A stretch of 64,000 bases of DNA from Brienomyrus brachyistius (taxonomy: Eukaryota > Chordata > Actinopteri > Osteoglossiformes > Mormyridae): contig NC_064555.1 in NCBI RefSeq assembly GCF_023856365.1, forward strand, positions 18,858,254 through 18,922,253, read 5' to 3'. This document shows, one piece after another, positions 36,153 to 48,480 of the stretch (within the stretch, counting starts at the first letter, position 1; each line of letters begins with the position of its first letter). The position numbers were made by a program, and so were the translations under genes. Below the pieces are notes generated by a model. It saw nothing but the letters and a program-made list of their open reading frames with translations. It was not told the DNA's origin and ran no database searches.

Positions 36153-37549
36153 CCGAGTTCCTTGACCTTCTAGCAGTGGGAAAATAAGAATGAAGAAAGA
36201 GTAGGGTGTGTATTTTGTTATCTGAATCAGTTAGCAGCTAGCCTCATTAGCAAGTGCGGCTTAACTGGAGAATCTCAGCAGGGCTGGGGATTATGTACAT
36301 TAGAGATGATGTGTATAGCTGTTCGATCTTTTCCTTGTTCCTTTTTCACATCCATGGAGTCTCTGCTTTCGAAGAAGTGGTGTGGCCTGGCACCTTTTTC
36401 TGCTGAGGTGGGGCCCTTCGTCCTAACCAACGGCAATTTGTTTGCTGAGGGAGAATTTGATCTGGGCAGTGGCCTGATTCCTTCAGAACATTCGCATGCA
36501 GTTTGTGGAACCTGTGAAATGTTTCTGAGGTGGATATTTCCACATATTTCTATGTATCATGAGAATTAAGAATTTATTATTCGTGATTCTATTTTCAAAT
36601 TAAAGCTAAGTCAGTACTATGATGTAAATGGTTAAAAAATAAGACACACAGATGAATAATCCAAGTAAAGCTTTTAAACAGCTGTTGTATATTAAAACAG
36701 CTGTTTCTTAGGGGTATCAGGAAAAAAATGCAGTAGGAATTAGATTAATTATTGAGTTTGTGTCTTCATAGTTTGTAATAATGGATGCTTAGGGTTTTGA
36801 TTATCATTAAGAAGTCAAACATTCATACAGCATGTCACAATAATATTTTGAGACACAGGCAGCAGGAGAATATAAAACCACGAGTATTTCAACAGGCATT
36901 GCTACATTTAAAAGCTAGAGAATGAACCTGGCATGCTGAATGAAACAGGACAGCCATCAAACTTATGAATAATAAAGGTGGAAAGCAGCTTAAATGGTGT
37001 TATCTTTGTTATATTCACTATAGGCTGAACATTGGCTGCTGGAGTATGAATGTTTCTGTCTCTTTAGCTGTGTTTCATGCTGACTGAGAGAAGGTGTTCA
37101 GGGCGCAGCTGTCATTTCAGCAGCACAGGTTTGCACTGCACAGTCAGCGCTAACCCTGACCCTAATCCGAACTTCTGTGGCTGAATCTGTGCTGATGACC
37201 ATCTCCCAGCCCTCCTGCTGTTTTTTGTCACATGCAATGACTGGTACCTTTGAGCATAGAACATTTGAGTCTGAATTCCATCCTTGAGTCTGTGACCAAT
37301 GAGCAAGATGCTTTCCTGGCCAATTTCACAATTCCTTGCACAGTTTTTTTGCTACTCACAATTGAAAATGAATTCTAAGTAAATTTTGGAGGGTGAGTTG
37401 TTGTGTAGTGAATGTACCATGATTTCGCTTATATTTCAGATGATGAAATCAAGGGATCTAATGATAATTGCAGAACTGAAATGACAAAGGTAGCTATTGC
37501 ACTATTGTCCCAGCTGGCTGCCATAGCGACAAGTCATTGATAAACTTCT

Positions 37550-38000
37550 TCTAGGCTTGGGCGGTGTCATGGTATTATGGTATACCTCGCTATTTAGAAA
37601 TCCATCCATCCATCCATTTTCCAAACTGCTTATCCTACTGGGTCACGGGGGGTCCGGAGCCTATCCCGGAAGCAATGGGCACGAGGCAGGGAACAACACA
37701 GGATGGGGGGCCGGCACACTCACACACCATGCACTCACACATGCATACCTATGGGCAATTTAGCAACTCCAATTAGCCTCAGTATGTTTTTGGACTGTGG
37801 GGGGAAACCAGAGTACCCGGAGGAAACCCCACGACGACATGGGGAGAACATGCAAACTCCACACAGATGTAACCCAGGCGGAGACTTGAACCCCAATCCC
37901 AGAGGTGTGAGGCAACAGTGCTAACCACTGCACCTATTTAGAAATCCCAAAGGTATTATTTTTAATACCATCAAAAATATAGATGCTCCTCTTTCAATGA
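37550..38000. repeat. Older repeat split by a SINE insertion
   Basis: TAGGCTTGGGCGGTGTCATG and GTATTATGGTATACCTCG at the left, and AAAGGTATTATTTTTAATACC after the SINE, belong to a GGTATACC-type element that was interrupted by the SINE at 37604-37933. Confidence 0.5.
37604..37933 (-). mobile_element. SINE copy, minus strand, with 14-bp target-site duplication
   Basis: From the reversed tail ATCCATCCATTTTCC to GTGCTAACCACTGCAC. The extreme 5' head (GGGGCGGCATGG) is missing. CTATTTAGAAATCC occurs at 37590-37603 and again at 37934-37947. Confidence 0.93.
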
Positions 38001-39139
38001 AACTCATATGAAGATGCTGTATTAAGGCAATATATTGTCATGCACAGCGTTAGCAGTGATTAGAGCCTCAACTGAGTTGGAAAAAAAGTCAAAGAATAAC
38101 GTACATGCAAATAGGTTAATACCACAAAAACAAATTGGCCGTGAATGCACTGTAAACTGCTGGAGCATGTGTCACATATGTGAAACCTAGTGTGTATGCA
38201 GCTGCAGGTCTTAGATTTAAAGGTGACTTCACTGGAACCCCTTTCGTGAAGTGTAATGTAAAAATGAGTGTGGGTCATACAGTAAGAATAGCCTGGAAAC
38301 ATCCTGGGAAATGTCATGAAAAGAGTAGGAACCCTGATATCTTGAGGATGCACAAATGATGTAGTAGGACACTCTTACTTAATTTATCTAGGAACTAAAT
38401 GTTAGTTATGTACTGATCCCATATTCATTCACCATTAATCAATCATGTATTTCATGCAGTGTCTATATTTGATCATGATCTGCATGTAAGATGTATCTGA
38501 TTTACTAAGTTACTTGCGTCCCCTAAGGTAAAGCGGTATCTTTTTTTTTTTTTTGAAGCAGTCTCTGCCGTGGAGCGGTCATCTAGATATGAGCCTTACC
38601 CTAACCTCATAATGCTAACCCTAACCCCATAGATATGGACTAATCAGCATTTGTAAAGTATGTGAAAACATTAATTGATGTGTTCCTATTGCCCCTGGCA
38701 GTCAGAGGTTGGGTCTGATTAACTGTATCCGTTGTATCAAATTTATGGCTGAGTAATTTTAGTGGAGCTGTGCCTAAAAATGTTACTGAACCTTTTCTCT
38801 CATATGTTTAGTTGCTGGATGACTGCTTTAATAGTTATTCTGTTCCTCTATCACGACAAGATTGCCTCTCCATACACTTACTGTATGCCTGGGGATGAGA
38901 TGGGGTCCCATGCGTGGAACAGTTAAATAAGTGTTTCTACTACCTGAATGGCTTCAGCTACTCTCCTGGTACTCTTTAAGTTGGCTTGGGGCGCTCAGTC
39001 TTCTGAGTGATTCTTTAAACAGCATTAAAATAACCACCACCCTTGCCCACTGCCAATAGCTGTGGGGAATCTTATCAGGCAATGGGACTGTGCATGGGAT
39101 GAATGAATCAGAAATGGGTGAGACAGATGTTGAGCCGTA

Positions 39140-39740
39140 TGGCCACCTGTGAGCCTTGAACTGTATGGCCTTCCGTGAGCCTTGAACTGTATGGCCTTCT
39201 GTGAGCCTTGAACTGCATGGTTTTCCGTGAGCCTTGAACTGTATGGCCTTCCATGAGCCTTGAACTGTATGACCTTCCGTGAGCCTTGAACTGTATGGCC
39301 TTCCGTGAGCCTTGAACTGTATGGCCTTCTGTGAGCCTTGAACTACATGGCCTTCCGTGAGCCTTGAACTGTATGGCCTTCCATGAGCCTTGAACTGTAT
39401 GGCCTTCCGTGAGCCTTGAACTGTATGGCCTTCCATGAGCCTTAAGTAGCCGCCTGCGAGCCTTGAGCCATATGGATACCTGCAAGCCTTGAGCTGGTTG
39501 GATGCTTGCGAGCCTTGAGCTGTACGGCCTCCCGCGAGCCTTGATCCGTACGCCCGTCTGCAAGCTTTCAGCCGTATGGCCTACCACGAACGTTGAGCTG
39601 AATGGCCGTCCGTGAACCTTGAGCCGTACGGCTGCCTGTGAGCCTTGATCCATACAGATGCCGTTGATTCTCCAGCCTTATGACTGCCCGCGAACCTTGA
39701 GTTGTACATATGCCTACAAGCCTTGAGCCGTGCAGATGCC
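39140..39740. repeat. 26-bp minisatellite, regular then degenerate
   Basis: The unit is GAGCCTTGAACTGTATGGCC followed by TTCCGT. It is regular from about 39150 to 39440 and more diverged to about 39740. Since 26 is not a multiple of three, one translation cycles through all frames. The minus strand lacks stops over long stretches, giving overlapping 160- and 181-codon frames. I regard these as artefacts. Confidence 0.95.
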
Positions 39741-40669
39741 CGCGACCCTATTTCAAAATAATTGCTGTTCAAACAAAATGTAGCCCTGTTGCTTAGGCGC
39801 ATCATCAAAAATGAAAATCATCCTTACATAATACGGTAGGACTACATATTGACTATATAATATTAATTTTTTTTGGAAACGTATTGTGAGTTTTGAGTAG
39901 GGCTGGATGATAATTGAAGTTTTTGCGATATTTTAAAGTTGAAAATTAACTATACAGCCAAATATAACTTATCTACTAACAAAGTCTGTCAGATATGTTT
40001 GTGGTTTTGCTGTTTTGTACCAGTCTTGTACTGGTAACGCTTTACTTTTTGGATCACTTTACTAGTTTTACTAAACAATTTTCCAGGATATCTTTTGCAA
40101 GCACACTTCAGCATGTGGCTGGTTTGAGTGGGCTACCCTGTCTTTAAAATTACGAAATCAACAAATCAAAATATTGATTATAAGAATGGGATGAATGGGA
40201 TTGTAATAAATGGAATGGAAGCTATTGATCCCAAAACTCATTGTTTAAAGGTACCTCACATGTCTTCTAAGCCTAGCCTGATAATTTTAATATTACTGGG
40301 TACTTTCTGGGGAAACTCAGATTGGGCACTAGAATACGTCATAGACACCTTGCCGATCAGAAAGAGATCAGATCAGAAGGCCTTGTTCCATCCCATGGGA
40401 TTCTCATGATTTGGAGGTCTACTGCTTGCTGATGGAAATAAGTGGCAACAGGATCGGGACACGTGGAGGCAGATGGTGTGCTCAGTGAAACTCTGTATGC
40501 TTGGTGAGGCAAGATGGCATCCTTCACTCCCCTCCCAGCTGGGGCAGCTGCTAGCATAGCGAGATGAGAGGTCCTATCTGCTGCTGCTAAGCAGCATGAC
40601 ATGCTTTCCCAGACAGACATGAGGAGAAAGTGGCAGAAAGCTGTAGCCTACGCTGTTAAAACGCTCTCT

Positions 40670-41180
40670 GTGGGTGTAGTCAGCTCCTCCTGCTGCAGGT
40701 GCAGTCAGCTCCTTCTGCTGCAGGTGCAGTCAGCTCTTCCTGCTGCTGGTGCAGTCAGCTCCTCCTGCTGCTGATGTAATCAGTTCTTTCTTGCTGCTAA
40801 TACAATCAGCTTCTTCTGCTGCTGGTGCAGGCAGCTCCTCCTGCTGCTGATGTGATCAGTTCCTCCTGCTGCTAAAGTAGTCAGCTCCTCCTGCTGCTGG
40901 TGCAGTCAGCTCCTGCTGCAGATGTAATCAGGTCTTTCCTGCTGCTAATACAATCAGCTTCTGCTGCTAATGTGATCAGTTCATTCTACTGCTGGTGCAG
41001 TCAGCTCCTCCTGCTGCTGGTGCAGTCAGTTCCTGATGCTGATGTAATCCGGTCATTCCTGCTGCTAATACAATCAGCTTCTCCTGCTGCAGGTGCAGTC
41101 AGCTCCTTCTGCTGCTAATGTAATCAGCTCCTCCTGCTGCTGGTGCAGTCAGCTTCTCCTGTTGCTAGTGCAGTCACTCT
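40670..41180. repeat. CTGCTG-rich tandem array, about 24-27 bp units
   Basis: Repeats of GCAGTCAGCTCCTCCTGCTG with variants (AATGTAATCAG, CTGCTAATACAATCAGC). About 18-20 units of variable length inside ptpru intron 1. Confidence 0.9.
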
Positions 41181-42890
41181 ACCACTGAGTGATACTCATA
41201 CTAGCACTGTTTATGTATATATTCTGCTAAAATGCATACTTTTCTCCCCAGTAGGTCTTGCACATTAAATTGAATTTATTCCTTTTGACTTCGGTCTGTC
41301 TGGATCAAAGCCAGTGCAGGAGATTTTGTTTGTGAAAATATACATGATTTCCAGAGACCCATGGAATCACAACAGTTATAGATGTGGATGCATCTGCCCT
41401 GCGCTGTCACTGGCATGTCCGGTGTGTTGCTGGGCGCCTTAGGCAGAGACTGCCTCCTTCTCACCTGTCTTCTGACTTTCACTCTTCCCTGTAAAACATG
41501 CAGTCTTAGGCTTTCTGGTCTGGTCCGCAACACATGTGACACACAGGTGCTTTAGTCTGCCATGAGCTGGGAGAAATCCCTCCACGCTCATGCACCGCTT
41601 TACTTATTTTGTGGTCTGGGTGACCGTGTTACCACCATCCTGCGCCTGCGTGCAGAGTGAATGCCGGGGTCCATCTTCGGTCATTCACTCTCTCTGGAGG
41701 TGCTTATGGCTATGCTCTGTGTGGCCAGCCTGCCAGAGACGAGCCCAGCACCAAGAGCCAATTCCAGGCAGAACGGGACACAGGGCTGGTAGTCCGTCAT
41801 CGGTCAGGCTAGTTCATGTAGTTGATTGCAGGAGTAACACAGGGGAGACTGGGGAACCCACTCAGGAGCTGAGGTGCGACTTCAGCCCCCATCCCTGTTG
41901 ATCTGAAGAAATAGTGTTGCCCACTTTGCTTACTACTTACAGGTAACAGTTTTGCACTAGTAATGGCCTTTTCTGATTTTTTTGCACTAAAAAACTGAAC
42001 AACATCATTCTGAAATGAACATATTTCTTTCAAAGCTTTCATACCAGGTCTGACAAATTTGCGTTATTTTTTTAATTCGATTTCTGCTATTATGTTAAAA
42101 AACAAACTAATAGCATGTCAGTTTTTACACATTGGCCAGTTTTATTCTCTTTTTCTTGAACAAGAAGATAACCACTCATTTGGCTTGCAACACAAGCATG
42201 ATGTTAGTGACAGACGATAGCGCTGATTTCGTTTTTGATTAGTCTTTTATTCGATCCCAGGCTGGTATTGCAGATACCGATCTTCAGTGCAGGTCCAACC
42301 CTGATGATTAATAAAAATTAATGACTCAAGGGTAGGTGAGTTACAGGTAGATCGATCGTAAAACATCCCCTTTCTACCCACTTACTGTATGGGTGGCCCT
42401 GCCCAATAGTAATTCATGTACTACTCCTTATAATAAAACATTTAACTTACCAGGTTATAAAATGTAATATTATAACGTCAAAATGAAAACGTTCTGATCA
42501 ATCCAATCTGTCCTATTTGATAACAAGGAGCATGGTAAGCTATTTGCAGCTGTTCTGGTAGCTTGTGTTTGTGTTGCTTTTTATAATTTTTCTAATATGC
42601 CCCTTGAAGTATATTAGACTGTGGCTATTAATGTTTTTATTTTGCTTGATTTTTAGACTTATCTGTATACAATCAATGTCCAGTAAAAAAAAATACAGTT
42701 AAAAATAATTAACCTTTTTCCCCCTTTCCCGTAGTTAATAAACTGATAATAGATGTTGCTGTTATGTTCTTAATATTAATTTTACTTATCTTGAAATACC
42801 TCTAAGCCCGCTTTCTGGAATACCCCCTCTAGTTATTTAGCTGATAATACATCTAAAGCTTTTTTTGAATGAACAACAGTTGTTGTAAGG

Positions 42891-43081
42891 CAGGGGTGCC
42901 CAACTCCAGTCCTGGGGGGGCGGAGCCCTGTGTAGCTCAGCTCTTTCCCTGTTCCACTATAAATGATTCATCTCAAGAGCTGTGTGCTAATTAGCACAAG
43001 GAGTTGAATCAGATGTGTTAAATGAGAAACCCAAAAATGTGCAGGGCTCTGGCCCTCCAGGACAGGAGTTGGACACCCCTG
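42891..43081. mobile_element. hAT-type MITE
   Basis: Terminal inverted repeats: CAGGGGTGCCCAACTCCAGT at the left, and the reverse complement CAGGGGTGTCCAACTCCTGT at the right. Flanks TTGTAAGG and TTGTAAAC agree at 6 of 8 positions, a decayed 8-bp target duplication. 191 bp, no coding capacity. Confidence 0.85.
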
Positions 43082-43416
43082 TTGTAAACTATAAGTTTTT
43101 TTAGAATTTTGGATGTATATTTGCCATTTTTCTACTTGTTTGCTCAAAAGAAACAAGAAAAATGTGTCATCACTGCTACTAGTGCTTCTCGCTAGTTGAC
43201 AGTTTCTTTCAGTTTGCGGCTTTTTTCCTTAGTCTTTTGCGAAAATTACACATTGTGTTTGGCGTCTAGGGTATTGATCTGTCATATTCACATCCGGATA
43301 TTTCACAGATTCGTGTAGTTTTTTCATGTTGTGTTCGGTGTGAAACAGTCTTAATGGCTGCTATTTGTGTATAAAGCTAAACTTTGTATACGGAAAATAT
43401 GCAAGAGTAATACATA

Positions 43417-43713
43417 TGTCACGCTCGCGTGCGGGGAGAGCGGTGATCGTGTGGGCAGGCGTGTAATGAGCAGGCAAACAGGCGAAGATCAGGGCAAAAC
43501 TAGGGGTTTATTACGGGATCAGGACTAGGGAACATCTGACAGGAAAAAACCACACCATAACCACAATGACGGACGAGGGATACAAGCAAGATTGGGACTT
43601 AAATGGACAAGACTGATCAAAATAATCGGAGACAGCTGTGGACAATCAGGGAAGCACATGTGGGTAATCAGGGGGCGTGGCACACACGAGGAGCGTACGA
43701 GCCGGGCATGACA
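43417..43713. mobile_element. Solo LTR with 5-bp target-site duplication
   Basis: A 297-bp segment begins TGTCACGC and ends GGCATGACA, with the TG...CA ends and short inverted TGTCA/TGACA typical of LTRs. It is flanked on both sides by ACATA (43412-43416 and 43714-43718). TTTATT near 43507 would be AATAAA on the minus strand, suggesting minus orientation. No internal retroelement sequence adjoins it. Confidence 0.85.
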
Positions 43714-45403
43714 ACATACAGGTACATTTGATGTTTGTGTAGTTGCTTTCCACGATAAAGGATTAAGAGGTGAAGGGTCAGAGTTCAGGGTTGCAGTTTT
43801 TGTACCTCTGATAGTGCTGATTATCGATAAATAACTAGATGCTGTTGGAACAACTGGCACCTGGAGCCTATTCCCTGTCACCCTCCCAACTAATTCTTAC
43901 TCCACTCAGCTCCCCCAGGTCCCTCTACACATTCTCTCCACTTCAACAAAAAATCTTTATTAAATATTCATTGGAAGTATGAAAAAGATCCATCAAATAT
44001 AAGAATTCATGCTCTTTACTATACCTCCTTTGCTGCCACCTAGTGCTGCTATTTCAGTTTTTGGGCAGTTTGTCTCATGAAATCAGGGTAGATCTTCATC
44101 CAGATAATGTTTCAGTGAAGTGACACGCCATCAAATGCTTTTTAAATGATTACATTCACAAATATCTTCTGGAGTCACCCTTCCTTTTGTTGCCACTGTG
44201 TTTCCAAACTTTGAAAATGATATGTGAAATACTTCCTGAGTTACTGCGTTATTGAGAAAGTGTCTGCGGTGGCAGGCCAACTCTAAAACCATATGTATTC
44301 CCTCTCTGAGAAATTAAAGCATGGCCACATATCCAATACTAACTTTGAAGATAATAATAAAACACTTTTTATGCTAGTATATGACACATCAGAACTTTAA
44401 CTGCAGATTGCTGCAAATACGACATCAATACCAGCCATGAGGATATAGATAACTGGAGCTGAGCCTTTTTTTTTTTATAATTAGCAGTATAATTCACAAA
44501 CAATGAATAAAATGTTCTGATCCACTGAGCAACTATTCGCTTTGCTGTAGCACTAAAAGCAGCAAGTAAACCCTTCACAGAAAGTGCGAGGCAGAGTGTA
44601 ACTTGAGCACCTCACCTGGCAGTGTTAACTAGGTGCTGCCTAACTTTTTCTGCTGATGCAGCCGCTTGTCCGCTTAATGCAGCCAGCACTGTTAGCTTCA
44701 TGGACTCTGATTCATGCATCTAGTGAGGTCCATGCTGGCAGTAAATCCAGACTGGACTGTTTCTACTGAAAAAACTGCAGCCGTTAAAAGGAACAGCCTG
44801 TGCTCGCAAGCTAAACACCATATCTTATCTCATCTTAGCGTTAGTATTAGCAAACCAAGCTAACTAGTAAGGTTACCACAGATGGCTGAATGTGAAAGTT
44901 AGACAGACTCCCCCAGCATACAGAACTGAAGTGGGGGGTCATTTTGGGTTCCACAATAAAGAAAGAGACTGACAAGAGACATGCTATTTGCAGAATTGTG
45001 CCTTGTATCCTGCAAGCACTTTATTTTCTTTTTTCTTCTGATATTGGTAGATGTATATTACTTTGCTCAAACTGCACGAAAGCAGTGCTATGATGTTGCA
45101 GGGACTGTGATTAATACAAATGCAGATCCCACTTCTGACTGTATTTACTAACTTTTTTAAACTCAGATTTTATGCATATGGTGGTGTGTTCTTTATACTA
45201 TGACAATTTTCCTGAAATTAGATTGTAAAATTAGCAATATATCACCTTGCTACAGTATTGCGATATATTGAATTGTAACCCTTGCACCATGGTATGTATC
45301 GTACGGCCTGATTCTTGCCGATACGCAGCCCTATCACTTAATGGGAATTTGATGGGCTGGCCTACAACTAACCTAAATGGATTTTGTGTCTTTGTACCCA
45401 TAG

Positions 45404-45532
45404 CTGGCTGCAATTTTGATGAAGACTCGAACAACAGCCTAGATGAATGCCAGCAGGGGAATGATGATGACTTTGACTGGCACTTAGTCCGGACCTACAG
45501 CTGGCCTCAGGAAGACCCAGACCTCCTGCCTG
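45404..45532 (+). CDS. ptpru: Receptor-type tyrosine-protein phosphatase U, exon 2 (start of MAM domain)
   Basis: Residues 24-66. AGCNFDEDSNNSLDEC supplies the first two MAM-domain cysteines (Cys26, Cys39). It is followed by DDFDWHLVRTYSWPQ, comparable to DDFQWEQVRI of human PTPRU. The acceptor is CCATAG ending at 45403 and the donor is GTGAGC at 45533. Phase 1 on both sides, so frame is preserved with exons 1 and 3. The segment is somewhat more acidic and diverged than the rest of the MAM domain. Confidence 0.88.
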
Positions 45533-47099
45533 GTGAGCCTGTCCATCTACAGTAACACACCTTGCGAATGATCACACTGGACGAGTGAATCTGCACTCTC
45601 AGCTAGACAGTAACCCAGGGATTTTCCTATCGTGGCCTTTGTGTCTCTGCTCGTATTCTGTTTAGGTAGTAAGGATGGAGATTAGCATGAGATGGTGTGC
45701 AGATCTCAGGAGTTTGGGTGCTAGAATAATTAAGGAGAAATTTGCTGCCACAAGTGATTCATCAGGAGCTGCACCCCCCAGCTTCCGTTATTCATGAGGT
45801 AGTTCTCAGCACCTTCCTGTCATTTTCAGGGTTCTTCCTTTAACTCTGCATGCTTCACATAGCTGCTTCTTTGGAGCTGAGCTCGCTGGGGGAAGCATTC
45901 TTGTTGGACCGATCTCCTTTGTCCATTTCCATGCTGCACCAATACCATTAAGAGTTAGCATCATCTGTTTTGAAGTCAGATTTAATTATGTAGCTGGCTG
46001 TCATTATACACTCCACATGAGTCTTACAGGAGAGCATTTTGCATGGAACCTTACAGAACAATGCTTTGCTCTCCAGTACAAATGTTCCTCTTAAATACAC
46101 CAATTTTCAGTAAATATTACAAAAGCAAAATAATAGAGGGACGCACAAATTCAGTCATTTATTTCTGTTTAGCATAAATTTGTCCTTTAGAGCCTTCAGT
46201 GCTTTTTTATTGATGTAGGAATGGTCTGCTTTTAAGCTTACATTTAATTATATAGCAGTCGCCTTTGCCCAAAGTGATGTACTTTATAAGTAGCTCATAT
46301 TTCTGCACCATGTTCTGTACTGCTTTATAATTTGAAGGTATATTGACACCATGGGAGTCATGCTATGGCACCCAATCATTTTAAGAAGTCCCGTCATGCA
46401 ACACACTATTATATCTGCTGATGTACCACCTTATCATTAATGACTCAGTCCAGGGTCTTCGTGGTAATGGAAGAACAAGGTGAGTCATGTGTCTGTGGAT
46501 TACTACTATGGATCAGATGAGAGCCACAGAGCAACAAAACAGCTGTGTGGTATTTTCTCGGCTAAACAGCATGGAGATTGTTCATAGGGTACTGGATTCG
46601 TCAGGCAGGAGGAAGTCACCATACTGACTGTTTCTTATGTGCACGTTGCTGTATGCCTGTGTGGAATTCCTTACCGCAGACAGTTGTGTATGATCTGTTG
46701 TGTGACTCTTGCTTTGTCTACATTGCATGCTGCTCCTTCCAGAAGCGTGTTGCTCTTTAGTTCTGCTCTGCTTTTATCTGCTAAATCTCCTGATTTAGAT
46801 TTTTTGAAATGGTTAGCTTTTGCTTTGTTCATGCTGAGTTCATTCAAGGTTAGAATCATAATAATGTTGAGTTCCTGTGAATAAGCGGCACAACCTGTGA
46901 AAGATAACAACATAAATCCCATGTGAATTACCTAAGTCTGTTTGTCAGCATTGGTTGTCAGTTCAGAGGCACTTGCCTAAAAAAATGCAGAAAGATGAGG
47001 AATGACTGACGTGCAGCCTGTGGGTGAGCCTGTGGGTGAGATGTCAAGGCGGAGATCCCTCGTCTTCTTTGACTAGAGGCACAACCCTTTCAATGGCTC

Positions 47100-47215
47100 C
47101 CACGCATTGGCTATGTATGATTCCTATTACTTGAACTTATTTTGTGTAAAGCACTTTGAATGATCTCTGTGTTTGAAAATGTGCTGTATAAATATACTTG
47201 CCATGTCTTGCCTAG
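47100..47215 (+). mobile_element. LINE 3'-end-like fragment
   Basis: TTGTGTAAAGCACTTTGAAT and GTGCTGTATAAATATA resemble the conserved 3' end of fish CR1/L2-type LINEs. Only the tail is present. Confidence 0.45.
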
Positions 47216-47223
47216 GTCACATA

Positions 47224-47703
47224 CAGCACCATGCAAAAGTCATAGGCAGTCAAAGAAAATGATGTTTTAACGATCTTCATGTTGGTGTAGAACTGTTATG
47301 TCTGTCAAAGAGTGTCAGCTTAGCCATTTCAAAACCTGCCCTAAAATCGTCCCAGTCCTTGCAACAACCATCCAACACACCCATGTATTTTGTGACTTGA
47401 GCACTAACAAACCTTGTTTAGCTAATCCATTCTTCATTGATTTATATAACATATGAATTAATTAAGCCTAAGTGAGCTGGTGGTGACATCGAACAAATAC
47501 ATGGCTGAGGTGCCCCTGAGGAGAGGTTGCAGTACCGAAGTAGTGCCCTTATACTATATATACTTTATGGTGTTACTGTTGACTTGCTCTATTCCAGTGT
47601 TATAATGTTATATTGTGTTTTTCTCTGAGCAAATATACACTTACTATCCAGAGAAACAGCTTTCAACATTTTCTTTGACAGCCTATGACTTTGCATGGTA
47701 CTT
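47224..47703. mobile_element. Tc1/mariner-like non-autonomous element
   Basis: Inverted ends: CAGCACCATGCAAAAGTCAT and, at 47665-47703 in reverse, AAGTACCATGCAAAGTCATA. Both continue into AGGC.GTCAAAGAAAATG. TA dinucleotides flank both sides, as for Tc1/mariner insertion. 480 bp, with no intact transposase frame. Confidence 0.8.
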
Positions 47704-47729
47704 TAGATCTAGCTAAACCTTTACTAGTA

Positions 47730-47865
47730 GCACTTCTTCTTGTGGCTAACTCCCATTCCTGTGCTGGTAGCCCTTCCTTCTATGGCTAACCCCCATTCCT
47801 GTGCTGCTAACCCTTCCTCTTGTGGCTAACCCCCATCCTGTGCTGGTAGCCTTTCCTTGGAAATT
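47730..47865. repeat. About 40-bp tandem repeat, 3 copies
   Basis: CTTCTTGTGGCTAACTCCCA, CCTTCTATGGCTAACCCCCA and CCTCTTGTGGCTAACCCCCA start successive copies. Confidence 0.85.
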
Positions 47866-48185
47866 GGAAAATGCTGATTGGTTCAGAAAAGCCTTATTAA
47901 AGATACAGAGCAGAGAAAGAATATGTATAAGGTGGATGCTAAACCATCAAGGATGCTTCAGGATGAGTTCAAGTGACACTGGCAGGTCAAGACAGACCTG
48001 GATGACATTAGAGAGCAGTACAGAATGTTGCCAGACACGTCGCTATGTTAGCCTGATGAATCTTTACACAGTTGGCAGTAATTCAGCATTTTCTGCCGTG
48101 ATTTTAATTACACCGTAATTAGATGGTATATGCCCCTCTGTTCGTACCCTAGCGTCGAATGAGGAGAAATCATGTGGATTTATTT

Positions 48186-48229
48186 GTGTGTGTGTGTGTG
48201 TATATATATATACACACACACACACACAA
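48186..48229. repeat. (TG)n(TA)n(CA)n palindrome
   Basis: A run of TG, then TA, then CA makes a near-perfect palindrome of about 44 bp, able to form a cruciform or Z-DNA. Probably length-unstable. Confidence 0.9.
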
Positions 48230-48259
48230 ACACATATATACAAATGTGTGGGGGGGTGG

Positions 48260-48480
48260 CTGGTGTACCTTGCGTTGTGATAGGAACCTGATATTTTGAC
48301 ATTGTGGGAACCATTTCTATGGTCCCTATAAGAATAACTTAAAAATCGGTGACTGCAATTGAAAAACCAAAAATAGCAAAAGACTAGTATTTTGTTTGTT
48401 TACTTATGGTCTAGGTTAAGGTTGGGTAGGAGTTAGGGTCATCGTGCTGGGATTAGGGTTCTCCTCATAGATGTGTGTGT
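48260..48480 (+). repeat. Interspersed repeat, copy A
   Basis: CTATGGTCCCTATAAGAATA, then AAAATCGGTGACTGCAATTG and GGGATTAGGGTTCTCCTCAT share an order of motifs with 60400-60580 (GTCCCCATTTGGATAATC, AAAATCTGTGAATGCAATTT, GGGATTATGGTTTTTCTCAT). A diverged interspersed family of unknown class. Confidence 0.6.

Larger units (their letters stand above)
28102..45403 (+). other. ptpru intron 1 (17.3 kb)
   Basis: Phase-1 intron, GTAAAA to CCCATAG. It contains four SINE copies, three minisatellites or degenerate arrays, a hAT MITE, a solo LTR and several older repeats, listed separately. A CpG-rich patch lies at 29640-29950. The remaining intervals (28.1-29.6, 30.4-32.8, 33.2-35.3, 36.2-37.5, 38.0-39.1, 39.8-40.6, 41.2-42.9 and 43.7-45.4 kb) show no exon that I can support. 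Confidence 0.85.

Noticed and set aside
38590..38640. Telomere-like CTAACCCTAACC sequence
   Set aside because: Only two or three imperfect units; not evidence of a telomere or fusion.
41590..41901. 103-codon plus-strand frame in ptpru intron 1
   Set aside because: No recognisable domain, no codon pattern and no clear splice context.
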